DNA of 64,000 nt from Virgibacillus_R byunsanensis (lineage in GTDB: Bacteria > Bacillota > Bacilli > Bacillales > Amphibacillaceae), in assembly GCF_042675965.1 (NCBI RefSeq), contig NZ_JBHTKJ010000039.1, forward strand, positions 1 through 64,000. Reading direction: 5' to 3'. Made by a program: the position numbers and the translations under genes. This document shows positions 8,934 through 18,148 of the stretch, in pieces; within the stretch, counting starts at the first letter, position 1; every line of letters begins with the position of its first letter. The notes beneath the pieces were generated by a model. That model was not told the origin of the DNA and made no database searches. It saw only the letters and a list, made by a program, of their open reading frames with translations.

Positions 8934-9946
8934 CTTTCTAAAGACTCATCAAATAAATCTGGTTCTATTAATGTCTCTGCTTTCTGTGACCATTTAAAAC
9001 CAAATATTAACTGACGATAGGCACGCTGTAGACGTTTATTTTTTTCAATCATTGTCGTTGTTGTCGTATTTTTTGTGTATGCATTTACATTTGATATGTA
9101 ACTGGATGGATCTAATAAATAAATGGCTAATAAAAGTAACTCATATTTGCTTAAATTATTTTCATTGATATAAGTAGAAAATTGCTCAATAAGTAATTCG
9201 GTATGATTGTCGTAATAAGTTGCTTGTTCTTTATATAAATATGACAAGTCTGAAATGCTATTCCCAATATAAGCTTTTTCCCAATTCAGTAATGATGTAT
9301 TTTCGTTATGAACCATATGGGAGAATTTTAGTTGACCATGACACAAACTAGTATTCCACTCAGATTGGTTTTGTAACTCCTCTATGAGCTGATCGACACG
9401 CTTGTTAAGTTCTTTTAAAATCATTTCAATATCTCGATATTGTGAGCAAACCTGTAATTCAAATGGAGACATATATCTACTCTTCTCAAAATGTTCAACA
9501 TAGCTTAATAGATTTTCTTGAATTTTTTCACAGAATGATGTTTTGTAATCTCTAAATTCACGTAATGCCTTCGGTGAATCAAATGGTTGAGGTTGTTTCG
9601 TACTATGGTGAAGTTTACCAATACAACTATAGATATTGTTTATAGCGGTTTTATCGTCAATTTGTTTCCTTTCAATCCAAGGGGATATGTACCAAATTTT
9701 CTGATCAAGTTCTAAATATAACTTCCCTTCTGCTGTTAAATAAACTGGTAGAACGTAGGTTATGTTTTTAGAATATGCTTCATGATAGACCTTTTCCCAT
9801 GTAGAAATAACCTCCATTGTTAACGAACTCTTCTTTACCGCAAAAGTATAGTGTGAGTCGCTAACTTTATAAAGACGATCTGTTATTTTTTCAATGTATG
9901 TTGGTCGTATGGAATATCCTCTTAAAACTTTTTGGATCGTATTCAT
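8930..9946 (-). CDS. ysxE: YsxE-like spore coat protein with kinase fold
   Basis: The product (338 aa) belongs to the CotS/YsxE family, which has an aminoglycoside-phosphotransferase/protein-kinase-like fold. Visible landmarks are IGKLHHSTKQ and the catalytic-loop-like SLCHGQLKFSHMV followed by LLNWEKAYIG, where the usual H-x-D and D of active kinases are altered (HGQLKFSH, NWEK), so it is probably a pseudokinase. I chose the ATG at 9946 (AAGGTGG 9 nt upstream); the reading frame stays open for 23 codons further up. The position after spoVID matches the B. subtilis order and supports a coat role in the mother cell. Confidence 0.82.
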   Translation of the reverse strand: MNTIQKVLRGYSIRPTYIEKITDRLYKVSDSHYTFAVKKSSLTMEVISTWEKVYHEAYSKNITYVLPVYLTAEGKLYLELDQKIWYISPWIERKQIDDKTAINNIYSCIGKLHHSTKQPQPFDSPKALREFRDYKTSFCEKIQENLLSYVEHFEKSRYMSPFELQVCSQYRDIEMILKELNKRVDQLIEELQNQSEWNTSLCHGQLKFSHMVHNENTSLLNWEKAYIGNSISDLSYLYKEQATYYDNHTELLIEQFSTYINENNLSKYELLLLAIYLLDPSSYISNVNAYTKNTTTTTMIEKNKRLQRAYRQLIFGFKWSQKAETLIEPDLFDESLES

Positions 9947-10033
9947 ATGCCTACACCACCTTGGAAGAAATCGATAATTAATCTTTAAACTAGATACCCC
10001 TTGCCACAAAGTCAAGGGGTAATTTGTTGTTTC

Positions 10034-11050
10034 TTATTTATTAGTAAAAGGTATATAAAGTAACTGTCCTTCTGAAATCTGATCATCTGGTAAGCGATTT
10101 TGCTTGAGAAGTTGTAATGCAGATACTTTATAACGTTCTGCAATCGTTTCTATGGTATCCTTTTCCTGAACGATACATAGTTTCATTTTTGCATACTTCA
10201 CATCTTCGTCTTGTCTAAACATATCCGATAAATAACGAACATCTTTTACTTCATCAGAGCGACTCTCCATGCCTTCATATAGATCATCGGATTCAGCAAG
10301 GTCCATAAGATCTGGTGATGGTTCATCAGGAGAAGGTGGCTCTTGTGGCTCTTGTGGCTCAGGTTCCTTCTTGAAAAACTCGGAAAGAGATTGAGTCTTT
10401 GTATACTTCCATCGCTCTTTTTCTGGTTCATCCTTTTTTGTTTCTACCTTTTCTGTCTCTGGAGAAGATAATGTATTTGTTCCTAATTCCTCCATCTCTT
10501 CTGGAGATTCCAAGTCTTTTTTATTTTTGAGTTCAAACTGGAATGTTTCTGCTTTCCCATCTTCCTTCTCTCCCTGAAGTGCATAATTGGGATCCCGATC
10601 CACTTCATCCTGTATTCCATGAATTTCAATAGTGGAACTTAATTTTAACTGACTTTGATTTGGAACTTCATAATCAAAAGATTCAATACTTACTGTTACA
10701 TCATTAAGATCCGCTACACGATACGTTGGAACTGAAATTTCCACTGGGAATCGATGTGAAAATTCCGCTTGGTTATCATCAGTATCCACAACCCTTTCTA
10801 CATATCTTCTTGAATGATAATCATCAAAGTGGAGCAGATCTTCTTCTTCGTCTTCCTCAAATGTGGTAGCTACTTTCTGATATTCTCCACGAAGTTCTAT
10901 TACACCTCTGATTGAAATATATTCATTAAATGGTTGAATAGATATTTCTGGGTCAAGGGATATGCCCATCATTTCTGCAACTTCCTGTCCCTTTTCAAAA
11001 TAAAGTGATTCCCTTAAATCAAAACTAAACACGGCTCGATCATTTGACAC
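10034..11050 (-). CDS. spoVID: Stage VI sporulation protein D (SpoVID)
   Basis: The product (338 aa) has the SpoVID N-terminal domain (FSFDLRESLYFEKGQEVAEM, IRGVIELRGEY) at about 5-160, an acidic Pro/Glu-rich middle, and a C-terminal LysM domain (DTIETIAERYKVSALQLLKQN). SpoVID anchors and encases the spore coat together with SafA. It is much shorter than the roughly 575-aa B. subtilis protein because the acidic linker is reduced. I chose a GTG at 11050, preceded by GGGAGG at 7 nt; the ATG five bases upstream is out of frame. It probably forms a unit with ysxE. Confidence 0.88.
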   Translation of the reverse strand: MSNDRAVFSFDLRESLYFEKGQEVAEMMGISLDPEISIQPFNEYISIRGVIELRGEYQKVATTFEEDEEEDLLHFDDYHSRRYVERVVDTDDNQAEFSHRFPVEISVPTYRVADLNDVTVSIESFDYEVPNQSQLKLSSTIEIHGIQDEVDRDPNYALQGEKEDGKAETFQFELKNKKDLESPEEMEELGTNTLSSPETEKVETKKDEPEKERWKYTKTQSLSEFFKKEPEPQEPQEPPSPDEPSPDLMDLAESDDLYEGMESRSDEVKDVRYLSDMFRQDEDVKYAKMKLCIVQEKDTIETIAERYKVSALQLLKQNRLPDDQISEGQLLYIPFTNK

Positions 11051-11140
11051 ATGTCTTCCTCCCTTCAACACACATATTCCATGTGCATATATGTCTTAGT
11101 TCACTATATGAAAAAGACTCTAAGGTTATGCTTAGAATAG

Positions 11141-11169
11141 AAAAAAGCCATCCAAACGGATGGCTTTTT
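11141..11169 (-). terminator. Terminator after hemL
   Basis: The stem AAAAAAGCCATCC/GGATGGCTTTTT with an AAAC loop lies just downstream of hemL. It has A and U tracts on both sides. Confidence 0.88.
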
Positions 11170-11184
11170 AGAAGTATATATTAC

Positions 11185-12474
11185 TTACTTCTCTATTTTA
11201 GAAAACGCATTTCTAACAGCTTGAATCGTTTTATCAATATCCTCATCTGTGTGTGCAGTTGACAGGAATAGACCTTCAAACTGTGATGGCGGTAAAAATA
11301 CACCTTCATCTATCATAGATCTGTAATATTGTGCAAAATAGTTCAGGTTAGCTTGCTGTGCTGAATTATAGTTGGTTACTGCTTCATTTGTAAAGAAGAC
11401 ACCTACCATAGAACCAGCCCGGTTGATTTGTAATGGAATGCTAAAATCAATGGAGGCCTGTTTAAAACCAGCAACTAATTTATCCACTTTTTTATTAATT
11501 TCATCGTATGAAGATTGGTTTAGTGCACTTAATGTTTCGTAACCCGCTGTCATAGCTAGTGGATTTCCTGAAAGTGTACCAGCTTGATATATAGACCCTG
11601 TTGGTGCTACTTTTTCCATAATTTCACGTTTCCCACCATATGCACCTACTGGCAGACCACCACCAATAACTTTTCCTAAACATGTTAAATCAGGGATTAC
11701 GCCAAAGTGTCCTTGTGCACAATTAAACCCTACACGAAATCCAGTCATTACTTCATCAAATATTAATACTGTTTCATTGTCTTCCGTGATTTTTCGGAGC
11801 TCTTGTAAGAAGTTCTCCATAGGTGGTACCACACCCATATTCCCTGAGACAGGCTCAACGATTACTGCAGCAATATCATCTCCATAGTTCTCAAATGCAT
11901 AACGCACACTATCCACATCGTTATATGGAACCGTAATTGTATTTTTGGCAATTGCTTCAGGTACCCCTGGGCTGTCAGGGAGTCCTAAAGTTGCAACACC
12001 TGAACCTGCTTTAATAAGTAATGAATCTCCATGACCATGGTAGTTTCCTTCGAATTTCAAGATTTTATCACGTCCAGTGTGCCCTCTTGCTAGACGTAAT
12101 GCACTCATGGTTGCTTCCGTTCCAGAGTTTACCATCCGTACCATTTCAATAGATGGGACCCGGTCAATAACAAGTTGTGCTAATTTATTTTCTAAAAGAG
12201 TAGGAGCACCGAAGCTAGTTCCTTTTTCTACCGATTCTTTTAATTTAGTGACCACTCGTTCATCTGCATGTCCTAAAATAAGAGGTCCCCAACTTAATAC
12301 ATAGTCAATATACTCATTACCGTCAATGTCTGATATTTTGGATCCTTGTCCAGATTCCATAAATATAGGTGACATTCCAACTGATTTAAAAGCACGTACA
12401 GGGGAGTTTACCCCTCCAGGCATTAAATCAACTGCTTCCTTATACGCATCTACTGATTTGTTAAAGTTTCCCAC
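11185..12474 (-). CDS. hemL: Glutamate-1-semialdehyde 2,1-aminomutase
   Basis: PLP enzyme (429 aa) converting glutamate-1-semialdehyde to 5-aminolevulinate, second step of the C5 haem pathway. Landmarks are LMPGGVNSPVRAF, NSGTEATMSALRLARG, the IFDEVMTGFRVG aspartate segment and the PLP-lysine segment TCLGKVIGGGLPVGAYGG. A GTG start at 12474 follows GAGGTGG at 6 nt and gives the family N terminus; the five codons upstream are spurious. It is the last gene of the hem operon. Confidence 0.95.
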   Translation of the reverse strand: MGNFNKSVDAYKEAVDLMPGGVNSPVRAFKSVGMSPIFMESGQGSKISDIDGNEYIDYVLSWGPLILGHADERVVTKLKESVEKGTSFGAPTLLENKLAQLVIDRVPSIEMVRMVNSGTEATMSALRLARGHTGRDKILKFEGNYHGHGDSLLIKAGSGVATLGLPDSPGVPEAIAKNTITVPYNDVDSVRYAFENYGDDIAAVIVEPVSGNMGVVPPMENFLQELRKITEDNETVLIFDEVMTGFRVGFNCAQGHFGVIPDLTCLGKVIGGGLPVGAYGGKREIMEKVAPTGSIYQAGTLSGNPLAMTAGYETLSALNQSSYDEINKKVDKLVAGFKQASIDFSIPLQINRAGSMVGVFFTNEAVTNYNSAQQANLNYFAQYYRSMIDEGVFLPPSQFEGLFLSTAHTDEDIDKTIQAVRNAFSKIEK

Positions 12475-12504
12475 TAGTAACCACCTCACAAACTATATTT
12501 TGTA

Positions 12505-13479
12505 CTATTCATTCAACCATTTTGCAATATCTTTCGCAAAGTAAGTAATAATTAAATCAGCTCCAGCACGCTTCATTGCTGTTAGCTTTTCGAAAACTAA
12601 TTCTTTTTCATCAATCCAGCCTTTTAATGCAGCAGCTTTTACCATGGCATATTCTCCGCTTACATTATAAGCAACAATTGGTGCGTTAAAATTATTCTTT
12701 ACATCGCGAACAATATCCAGATAGGACATGGCTGGTTTTACAATTAAAAAGTCTGCACCTTCTTCTATGTCTGATGCTGCCTCACGAAGTGCTTCTTGAC
12801 GATTGGCAGGGTCCATTTGATAGGTTTTTCGATCGCCAAATTGAGGAGTACTATCAGCTGCATCCCTAAATGGGCCATAAAACGAGGAGGCATATTTAAC
12901 TGCATATGCCATGATAGGAATAGATGTATAACCCGCTTCATCCAATGCTTGTCTAATAACCGTGACATAACCATCCATCATATTAGATGGTGCAATAATG
13001 TCAGCTCCTGCTTCCGCTTGGGAAACTGCTGTTTTAGCTAATAACGTTAGTGACTCATCATTATCAACATCATCGTTATGGATCACTCCACAATGACCAT
13101 GTGATGTATATTCACATAGACAGGTATCTGCAACAACCAACAATTCAGGAACTTCCTTTTTAATAAGTCTTGTTGCTTTTTGAACAATACCACCATTTAC
13201 AAATGCTCCTGTACCATGTTCGTCCTTCTCATTTGGTACACCAAATATAATAACTGCATGAACTCCTAAAGCGTTTAACTCCCTCATTTCATCTACCACT
13301 CGGTCAAGAGAAATTTGAAAAACACCAGGCATAGAAGGTACTTCATTTATTACATTTTCTCCTTCTACAATAAAAATCGGATAAATTAAGTCATCAGTTG
13401 TTAGTTTGTTTTCTCTAACCATTGAACGCATTGCAGCAGAGGAGCGTAACCTTCTGTGTCGCTTAAAATTATTAGTCAT
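12505..13479 (-). CDS. hemB: Porphobilinogen synthase (ALA dehydratase)
   Basis: The product (324 aa) condenses two 5-aminolevulinate molecules to porphobilinogen. The zinc-cysteine cluster ADTCLCEYTSHGHCG and both Schiff-base lysine segments (VKYASSFYGPFRDAA and FLIVKPAMSYLDI) are present. Its start overlaps the stop of hemD by 4 nt, so translation is probably coupled. Confidence 0.96.
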   Translation of the reverse strand: MTNNFKRHRRLRSSAAMRSMVRENKLTTDDLIYPIFIVEGENVINEVPSMPGVFQISLDRVVDEMRELNALGVHAVIIFGVPNEKDEHGTGAFVNGGIVQKATRLIKKEVPELLVVADTCLCEYTSHGHCGVIHNDDVDNDESLTLLAKTAVSQAEAGADIIAPSNMMDGYVTVIRQALDEAGYTSIPIMAYAVKYASSFYGPFRDAADSTPQFGDRKTYQMDPANRQEALREAASDIEEGADFLIVKPAMSYLDIVRDVKNNFNAPIVAYNVSGEYAMVKAAALKGWIDEKELVFEKLTAMKRAGADLIITYFAKDIAKWLNE

Positions 13480-14267
13480 TCCAATCGATCCCTTCCCATG
13501 ATTTTACGTATTACATCTATCATTCCCTCAGTGGTAAATTCAGATGGTGTTATTGTATTTGTAAATCCTAACTCCATAGCTTTATTCTCGGTTGTTGTAC
13601 CTATACATACACAAGCTGTACTTTTCAACTTAGATAAATATCTATCATCATTTTTCAATTCTATAAATGCTTCTACAGTAGAAGGACTCGTGAATGTAAG
13701 AAAATCTAGATCCTCTGTGACACATAATTCATTTAATTTTGTTTTGATTTGATAATTAAAATTTGTTTCATAAACTTCAAGGTTATCACAAGGAATATTT
13801 TTTTTGGAAAACTCTTTTTGCAAGACATCCCGCGATCTATTCCCTTTGATAACTAAAACCTTTCCATTTACGTTAGCATGTGTGGCTATAAACTCATGAG
13901 CCATCACATCTGCGTTATATGTAGAGGGGATAAACTGTGCTGAATATCCGTATTCTTCTAAGACATGTGCAGTTTTATCCCCAACAACTGCAATTTCTAA
14001 TGCCTTTAACTCAGGAAAACGAATTCCTAGATTATTTAGGCATTTAAAGAAACAATGAACTCCGTTAGCACTAGTGAAAAATAACCAATTATATGTTTCC
14101 ATGCGATTTATGATTTGTTCTTGTTCTTTACTATATTTACATGAAATTTTTAAAAGTGGAACCTCGACAGGAGTTCCGCCATTTACTAGAATCTTCTCGA
14201 CAAATTCTTTCGCTTGATCTTTTTCTCTTGTAACGAGAATTGATTTTCCATGCAATAAAGAAGACAT
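13476..14267 (-). CDS. hemD: Uroporphyrinogen-III synthase
   Basis: The product (263 aa) is of HemD length and has the family's weakly conserved landmarks: LVTREKDQAKEF at the N terminus, WLFFTSANGVHCFF, and LTFTSPSTVEAF. It cyclises hydroxymethylbilane with inversion of ring D. The start shares one base with the hemC stop (TAATG), and its own stop overlaps hemB. Confidence 0.92.
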   Translation of the reverse strand: MSSLLHGKSILVTREKDQAKEFVEKILVNGGTPVEVPLLKISCKYSKEQEQIINRMETYNWLFFTSANGVHCFFKCLNNLGIRFPELKALEIAVVGDKTAHVLEEYGYSAQFIPSTYNADVMAHEFIATHANVNGKVLVIKGNRSRDVLQKEFSKKNIPCDNLEVYETNFNYQIKTKLNELCVTEDLDFLTFTSPSTVEAFIELKNDDRYLSKLKSTACVCIGTTTENKAMELGFTNTITPSEFTTEGMIDVIRKIMGRDRLE

Positions 14268-15196
14268 TACTTGTCAAGCTCCTCTTTCACATCTTCAACA
14301 ATCTTCTTTGCACCTTGCTTAATGAGCTTATCCGCAGCTTCTTTACCAACAGCTTCTGGATCTGTTCCTCGAACTATCTCTTTCAAAATGGTATCCCCAT
14401 CAGGAGTACCAACTAGTGCGGTTAAAATAATTTCGTCCTGTTCCAGGTAAGCATAGCCTCCAATTGGAATTTGGCAACCTCCCTCTAACAAGTGAAGAAA
14501 AGTTCGTTCTGCAGTAACTGTTTTTGTTGTATAGTCATCATTTATCTTATCCAACAATTCACGTAGTTCTTGGTCATCCTCCCGGCACTCAATTGCTAAT
14601 GCCCCTTGACCAACTGCCGGAACACAAATTTCAGGTGATAGGTATTCTGTAATAAGTTCTTCACTTAATCCCACACGCTTTAAGCCAGATACGGCTAAAA
14701 TAATCGCATCGTAATCTTCATCTTGTAATTTTCTCAAACGTGTTTCTATATTTCCACGAATCCATTTAACCGTAACATCCGGTCTTTCTGCCAACACTTG
14801 TGCTGAACGGCGTAGGCTACTAGTTCCTACAATAGCACCTTCTGGCAAATCTTTTAAGGCTACATTATTTTTAGCAATATATGCGTCTCTATGATCTTCA
14901 CGCTCTGGTATTGAAGTGATAATCAATCCTTCTGGCATACTAGAAGGCATATCCTTCATACTATGTACAGCTAAATCGATTTCTTTATTATACATAGCCT
15001 GCTCAATTTCTTTAACAAAAAGGCCTTTACCTCCTACTTTTGACAATGTTACATCAAGAATTCGATCGCCTCTTGTAACAATTTTTTTGGTTTCAAACTC
15101 ATTTTTTACACCAGCTTTTTTCAACTGATCAATAACCCATTCCGTTTGGGTTAATGCTAAATTGCTTTTCCTTGTACCAACAATAATCTTACGCAT
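14267..15196 (-). CDS. hemC: Hydroxymethylbilane synthase (porphobilinogen deaminase)
   Basis: The product (309 aa) polymerises four porphobilinogens. Visible are VGTRKSNLALTQTEWV, the HSMKDMPSSMP substrate segment, GTSSLRRSAQ, and LEGGCQIPIGGYA with the cysteine that holds the dipyrromethane cofactor. It lies between hemX (19-nt gap) and hemD (1-nt overlap). Confidence 0.96.
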   Translation of the reverse strand: MRKIIVGTRKSNLALTQTEWVIDQLKKAGVKNEFETKKIVTRGDRILDVTLSKVGGKGLFVKEIEQAMYNKEIDLAVHSMKDMPSSMPEGLIITSIPEREDHRDAYIAKNNVALKDLPEGAIVGTSSLRRSAQVLAERPDVTVKWIRGNIETRLRKLQDEDYDAIILAVSGLKRVGLSEELITEYLSPEICVPAVGQGALAIECREDDQELRELLDKINDDYTTKTVTAERTFLHLLEGGCQIPIGGYAYLEQDEIILTALVGTPDGDTILKEIVRGTDPEAVGKEAADKLIKQGAKKIVEDVKEELDK

Positions 15197-15215
15197 AATT
15201 TATCCTCCTAAAGTG

Positions 15216-16034
15216 TTAAAAATGAAAGTTTGACAGTAAATTAAACAAAAAGAAATTTATTAATAAAATTAGAAATGCTGCTGCGTTATAAATGGATATC
15301 GCCTTTCCCTGATATCCTTTTACAATACGTAAGAGCAAATATACCGTATAAACTGCTAATACTAGTAATGATCCAATTGTCTTTAAATCAAACCAATAGA
15401 ATTCAGCATTTGCACTATAAGCCCATACCACACCTAAAATAACCCCAATTAATAAGGAAGGTACACCTAAGGTTACTGCTTTAAATGAGTATATGTCTAA
15501 ACGTTTTAAATCCCCGAATCTCCACATCCATCGCAAACCTTGTTTGTTTTTCAAAAAATGGTATTGGACAATATACATAACTGAAAACAAAAATGATAAC
15601 GTGAAGAAACCATATGAAATAATAGCCAGCGATATATGTGTAATTAGGATTTCATTAACTAGTTGAATTCCATTAGCATCCATATGCTGTTGTGCTCTTG
15701 TTAAAATGTATAAAAGAAGTATAAAAAATCCAAATACATTGGTGAAAAATACAATAAAGTGAATGGGAAAAAGGCGATTAATAACTAGTGAGAATGTAAC
15801 GAGTACCCACGCATAAAAAAACAGACCATCATACAGATTTAAAACGGGAAAGCTTCTTTCTATAAACACCTGATCTAATAGAAAAATAGTTTGGATAAGC
15901 CAAACCATACTAAGTAACCAGAAGGCTACTTTGTTCGCCTTCCGGTTATGTTGAATAAAATCGATAAAGTACCCGATCAAGCTTAAACCATATATAATAA
16001 TAATGATTTCATATAGCCATTTCGTTTCAAACAT
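15216..16034 (-). CDS. hemX: HemX, membrane protein of the hem operon
   Basis: The product (272 aa) has about eight hydrophobic segments and belongs to the CcsA/HemX cytochrome-assembly superfamily, with LVNEILITHISLAIISYGFF and the tryptophan-rich GVVWAYSANAEFYWFDLKTI segment. In B. subtilis HemX lowers the amount of HemA. It is placed between hemA and hemC as in B. subtilis. Confidence 0.9.
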   Translation of the reverse strand: MFETKWLYEIIIIIYGLSLIGYFIDFIQHNRKANKVAFWLLSMVWLIQTIFLLDQVFIERSFPVLNLYDGLFFYAWVLVTFSLVINRLFPIHFIVFFTNVFGFFILLLYILTRAQQHMDANGIQLVNEILITHISLAIISYGFFTLSFLFSVMYIVQYHFLKNKQGLRWMWRFGDLKRLDIYSFKAVTLGVPSLLIGVILGVVWAYSANAEFYWFDLKTIGSLLVLAVYTVYLLLRIVKGYQGKAISIYNAAAFLILLINFFLFNLLSNFHF

Positions 16035-16048
16035 AAGTAAATCCTCTC

Positions 16049-17419
16049 TTACCGCGCGGTCATATTTTTAACAAACGGAAAGGATACTTTTTCATTTTTA
16101 GTTGTAACAAGCTTCTCGTTTTTCTTTGCTTGTTTTTCTACTTCAATTTCAAGTTCTTCTTGTATTCCAAAGATATCTACAAACAATTCTAGAGCGTCTT
16201 CGGCCTTGTCACTTGCAGCTAATTCTTTAGCTTGTGTAACGGGCTCTTTTAAAAGTTGATTAATAATACTTTTTGTATGCTTGTTTAACACCTTTTTCTC
16301 ACGAGCAGTCAAATCAGGCATTTTTCTTTCAATACTTTGCATGGTATCTGCTTGAATAGATAATGCCTTTTGACGTAGAGCTGAAATAATTGGGACTACA
16401 CCCAATGTCTGCAACCATTCCTTAAACGTAACGATTTGTTCTTCGACCATGATTTCGATTTTTTCAGCCGCGGCTTTTCTAGATGCTAAATTCTTATCAA
16501 CAATATGTTGTAGATCGTCTATATCATATAAAAAGACACTATCCAATTCGCTGATCTTAGGATCCAGATCCCTAGGTACAGCTATATCAACTAAGAAAAG
16601 TGGACTTCCTTTACGTTTCTTTTGTATCGGTTCTAATTCCTCTTTCGTTAAAACAACTGAATCAGATCCAGTAGAACTAATTACTATATCTGCATCTTTA
16701 ATAACATTTAATAATTCATCTGATTTTGCAGCTTTTGCGTTAAACTTCTCGGCGAGAATTTCTGCTTTTTCAAACGTACGATTCACCACAGTAATTTCAG
16801 TAGCACCTGAACCATGAAGGTTTTTTACAGCTAACTCACCCATTTTTCCTGCACCATAAATAACAACCTTCTTTTTCTGTATATCACCAAATATTTTTTT
16901 AGATAATTCAACAGCAGCATAGCTTACCGAAACTGCATGTTCACCAATTGCAGTATCTTTATGAGTTCGTTTAGCAAAAGTTATGGCTTGCTTAAATAAT
17001 TCATTAAATATAGTACCAGTAGTTTGCTGATCTTGAGCAGTTTGAAATGCCTGTTTCACTTGTCCTAATATCTGGGTTTCCCCTAAGACCATTGAATCAA
17101 GTCCTGTGGACACACGAAAAAGATGCTCAATAGCACCATCACTTTCAGCAATTTGTAAATAAGAAGAAAACGCTTCTTTGTCTACCTGAAACCAATCTGA
17201 TAGAAATTGTTTGATATAATATCGTCCAGTATGAAGTTGATCAACCACTGCAAAAATTTCAGTACGGTTACAAGTAGAAACAATAACATTCTCCAGAATA
17301 CTTTTTTGTGTATTCAAATGTACCATTGCTTTATCCAAAGTATGCTCTTGGAATGTTAATTTTTCCCTAATTTCTACAGGGGCCGACTTATAGTTTAATC
17401 CAACTTTTAGTATATGCAC
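16049..17419 (-). CDS. hemA: Glutamyl-tRNA reductase
   Basis: The product (456 aa) reduces glutamyl-tRNA to glutamate-1-semialdehyde, first step of tetrapyrrole synthesis. The catalytic-cysteine segment IVSTCNRTEIFAV is near residue 47, the specificity segment RVSTGLDSMVLGETQILGQV near 100, and the NADPH-binding VVIYGAGKMGELAVKNL near 185. It is the first gene of the hem operon. A TATAAT sequence lies about 55 nt upstream on the minus strand, but I see no convincing -35 partner. Confidence 0.96.
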   Translation of the reverse strand: MHILKVGLNYKSAPVEIREKLTFQEHTLDKAMVHLNTQKSILENVIVSTCNRTEIFAVVDQLHTGRYYIKQFLSDWFQVDKEAFSSYLQIAESDGAIEHLFRVSTGLDSMVLGETQILGQVKQAFQTAQDQQTTGTIFNELFKQAITFAKRTHKDTAIGEHAVSVSYAAVELSKKIFGDIQKKKVVIYGAGKMGELAVKNLHGSGATEITVVNRTFEKAEILAEKFNAKAAKSDELLNVIKDADIVISSTGSDSVVLTKEELEPIQKKRKGSPLFLVDIAVPRDLDPKISELDSVFLYDIDDLQHIVDKNLASRKAAAEKIEIMVEEQIVTFKEWLQTLGVVPIISALRQKALSIQADTMQSIERKMPDLTAREKKVLNKHTKSIINQLLKEPVTQAKELAASDKAEDALELFVDIFGIQEELEIEVEKQAKKNEKLVTTKNEKVSFPFVKNMTAR

Positions 17420-17634
17420 TTTTATACCCCCAAAATGCTTAAAACATTAAATATATTCTAATCCTATTATAACACGGGAAACCTGACATATTTTTGGAAA
17501 ATGTGAACAGATTTTGAAACAATTATGATAGGATAAACGTATATTGATAATTAACTCGTTTGTACTCTATCATATACGCAAGTTAGAAGCAAGAAATCGA
17601 CATATTTCACCGAATATTGAATTGAGGTTATTAC

Positions 17635-18117
17635 ATGAAAAAACAAAACACATTTGCAGCATATATTCTTATTGGGATTGGTATATACTTTCTTTTAAGA
17701 GAGTTAAGAATACCAATTATCACTGATTTCTATTCCTGGCCTACGTTACTAATTATAATTGGATTAGCAATTCTTATTTATAGTTATTCTGCCAAGGATT
17801 ATCAACATTTATTCAGTGGAACTATTGTATTAGGGATCGGTATTCATTTTCATGGGTTAAACCATTATGCATTTTGGATTGATCATTGGGCAGTTTATAT
17901 ACTTATAATTGGAATTGCCTTTTTTATCCGGTACCTAAGGACAAAACAAGGCTTATTACCTAGTGTTATACTAGTCGTTATATCCCTTATGATGATCTTT
18001 TCTCTTCAACTCCCTGCATGGTTTAGTTGGATTTATGTTGTATTTGATTACCTTGACTCGTTTTGGCCAATCATACTAATTGGTGTTGGACTATATTTGT
18101 TAAAAAAGAAAAGGTAA
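17635..18117 (+). CDS. Four-to-six-helix membrane protein, LiaF-N-like
   Basis: The product (160 aa) is almost wholly hydrophobic, with repeated LIIIGLAILI / LIIGIAFFI / ILIGVGLYLL segments ending in KKKR. This pattern resembles the transmembrane domain found at the N terminus of LiaF-type proteins, here without a soluble domain. The ATG at 17635 follows GAGGTT. It is a single gene on the plus strand between two leftward operons. Function unknown. Confidence 0.7.
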   Translation: MKKQNTFAAYILIGIGIYFLLRELRIPIITDFYSWPTLLIIIGLAILIYSYSAKDYQHLFSGTIVLGIGIHFHGLNHYAFWIDHWAVYILIIGIAFFIRYLRTKQGLLPSVILVVISLMMIFSLQLPAWFSWIYVVFDYLDSFWPIILIGVGLYLLKKKR

Positions 18118-18142
18118 ACCTTCATGCAAGGGTTTACCTTTT
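18109..18142. terminator. Bidirectional terminator
   Basis: The stem AAAGGTAAACC/GGTTTACCTTT has A/U tracts on both sides. It serves the rightward membrane-protein gene and the leftward ABC operon, which converge here. Confidence 0.85.
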
Positions 18143-18148
18143 CAGTAC

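Noticed and set aside
17460..17490. PerR/Fur-type box before hemA
   Set aside because: TTATAATAGGATTAGAA shows one good half only; the second half does not fit the 7-1-7 pattern.
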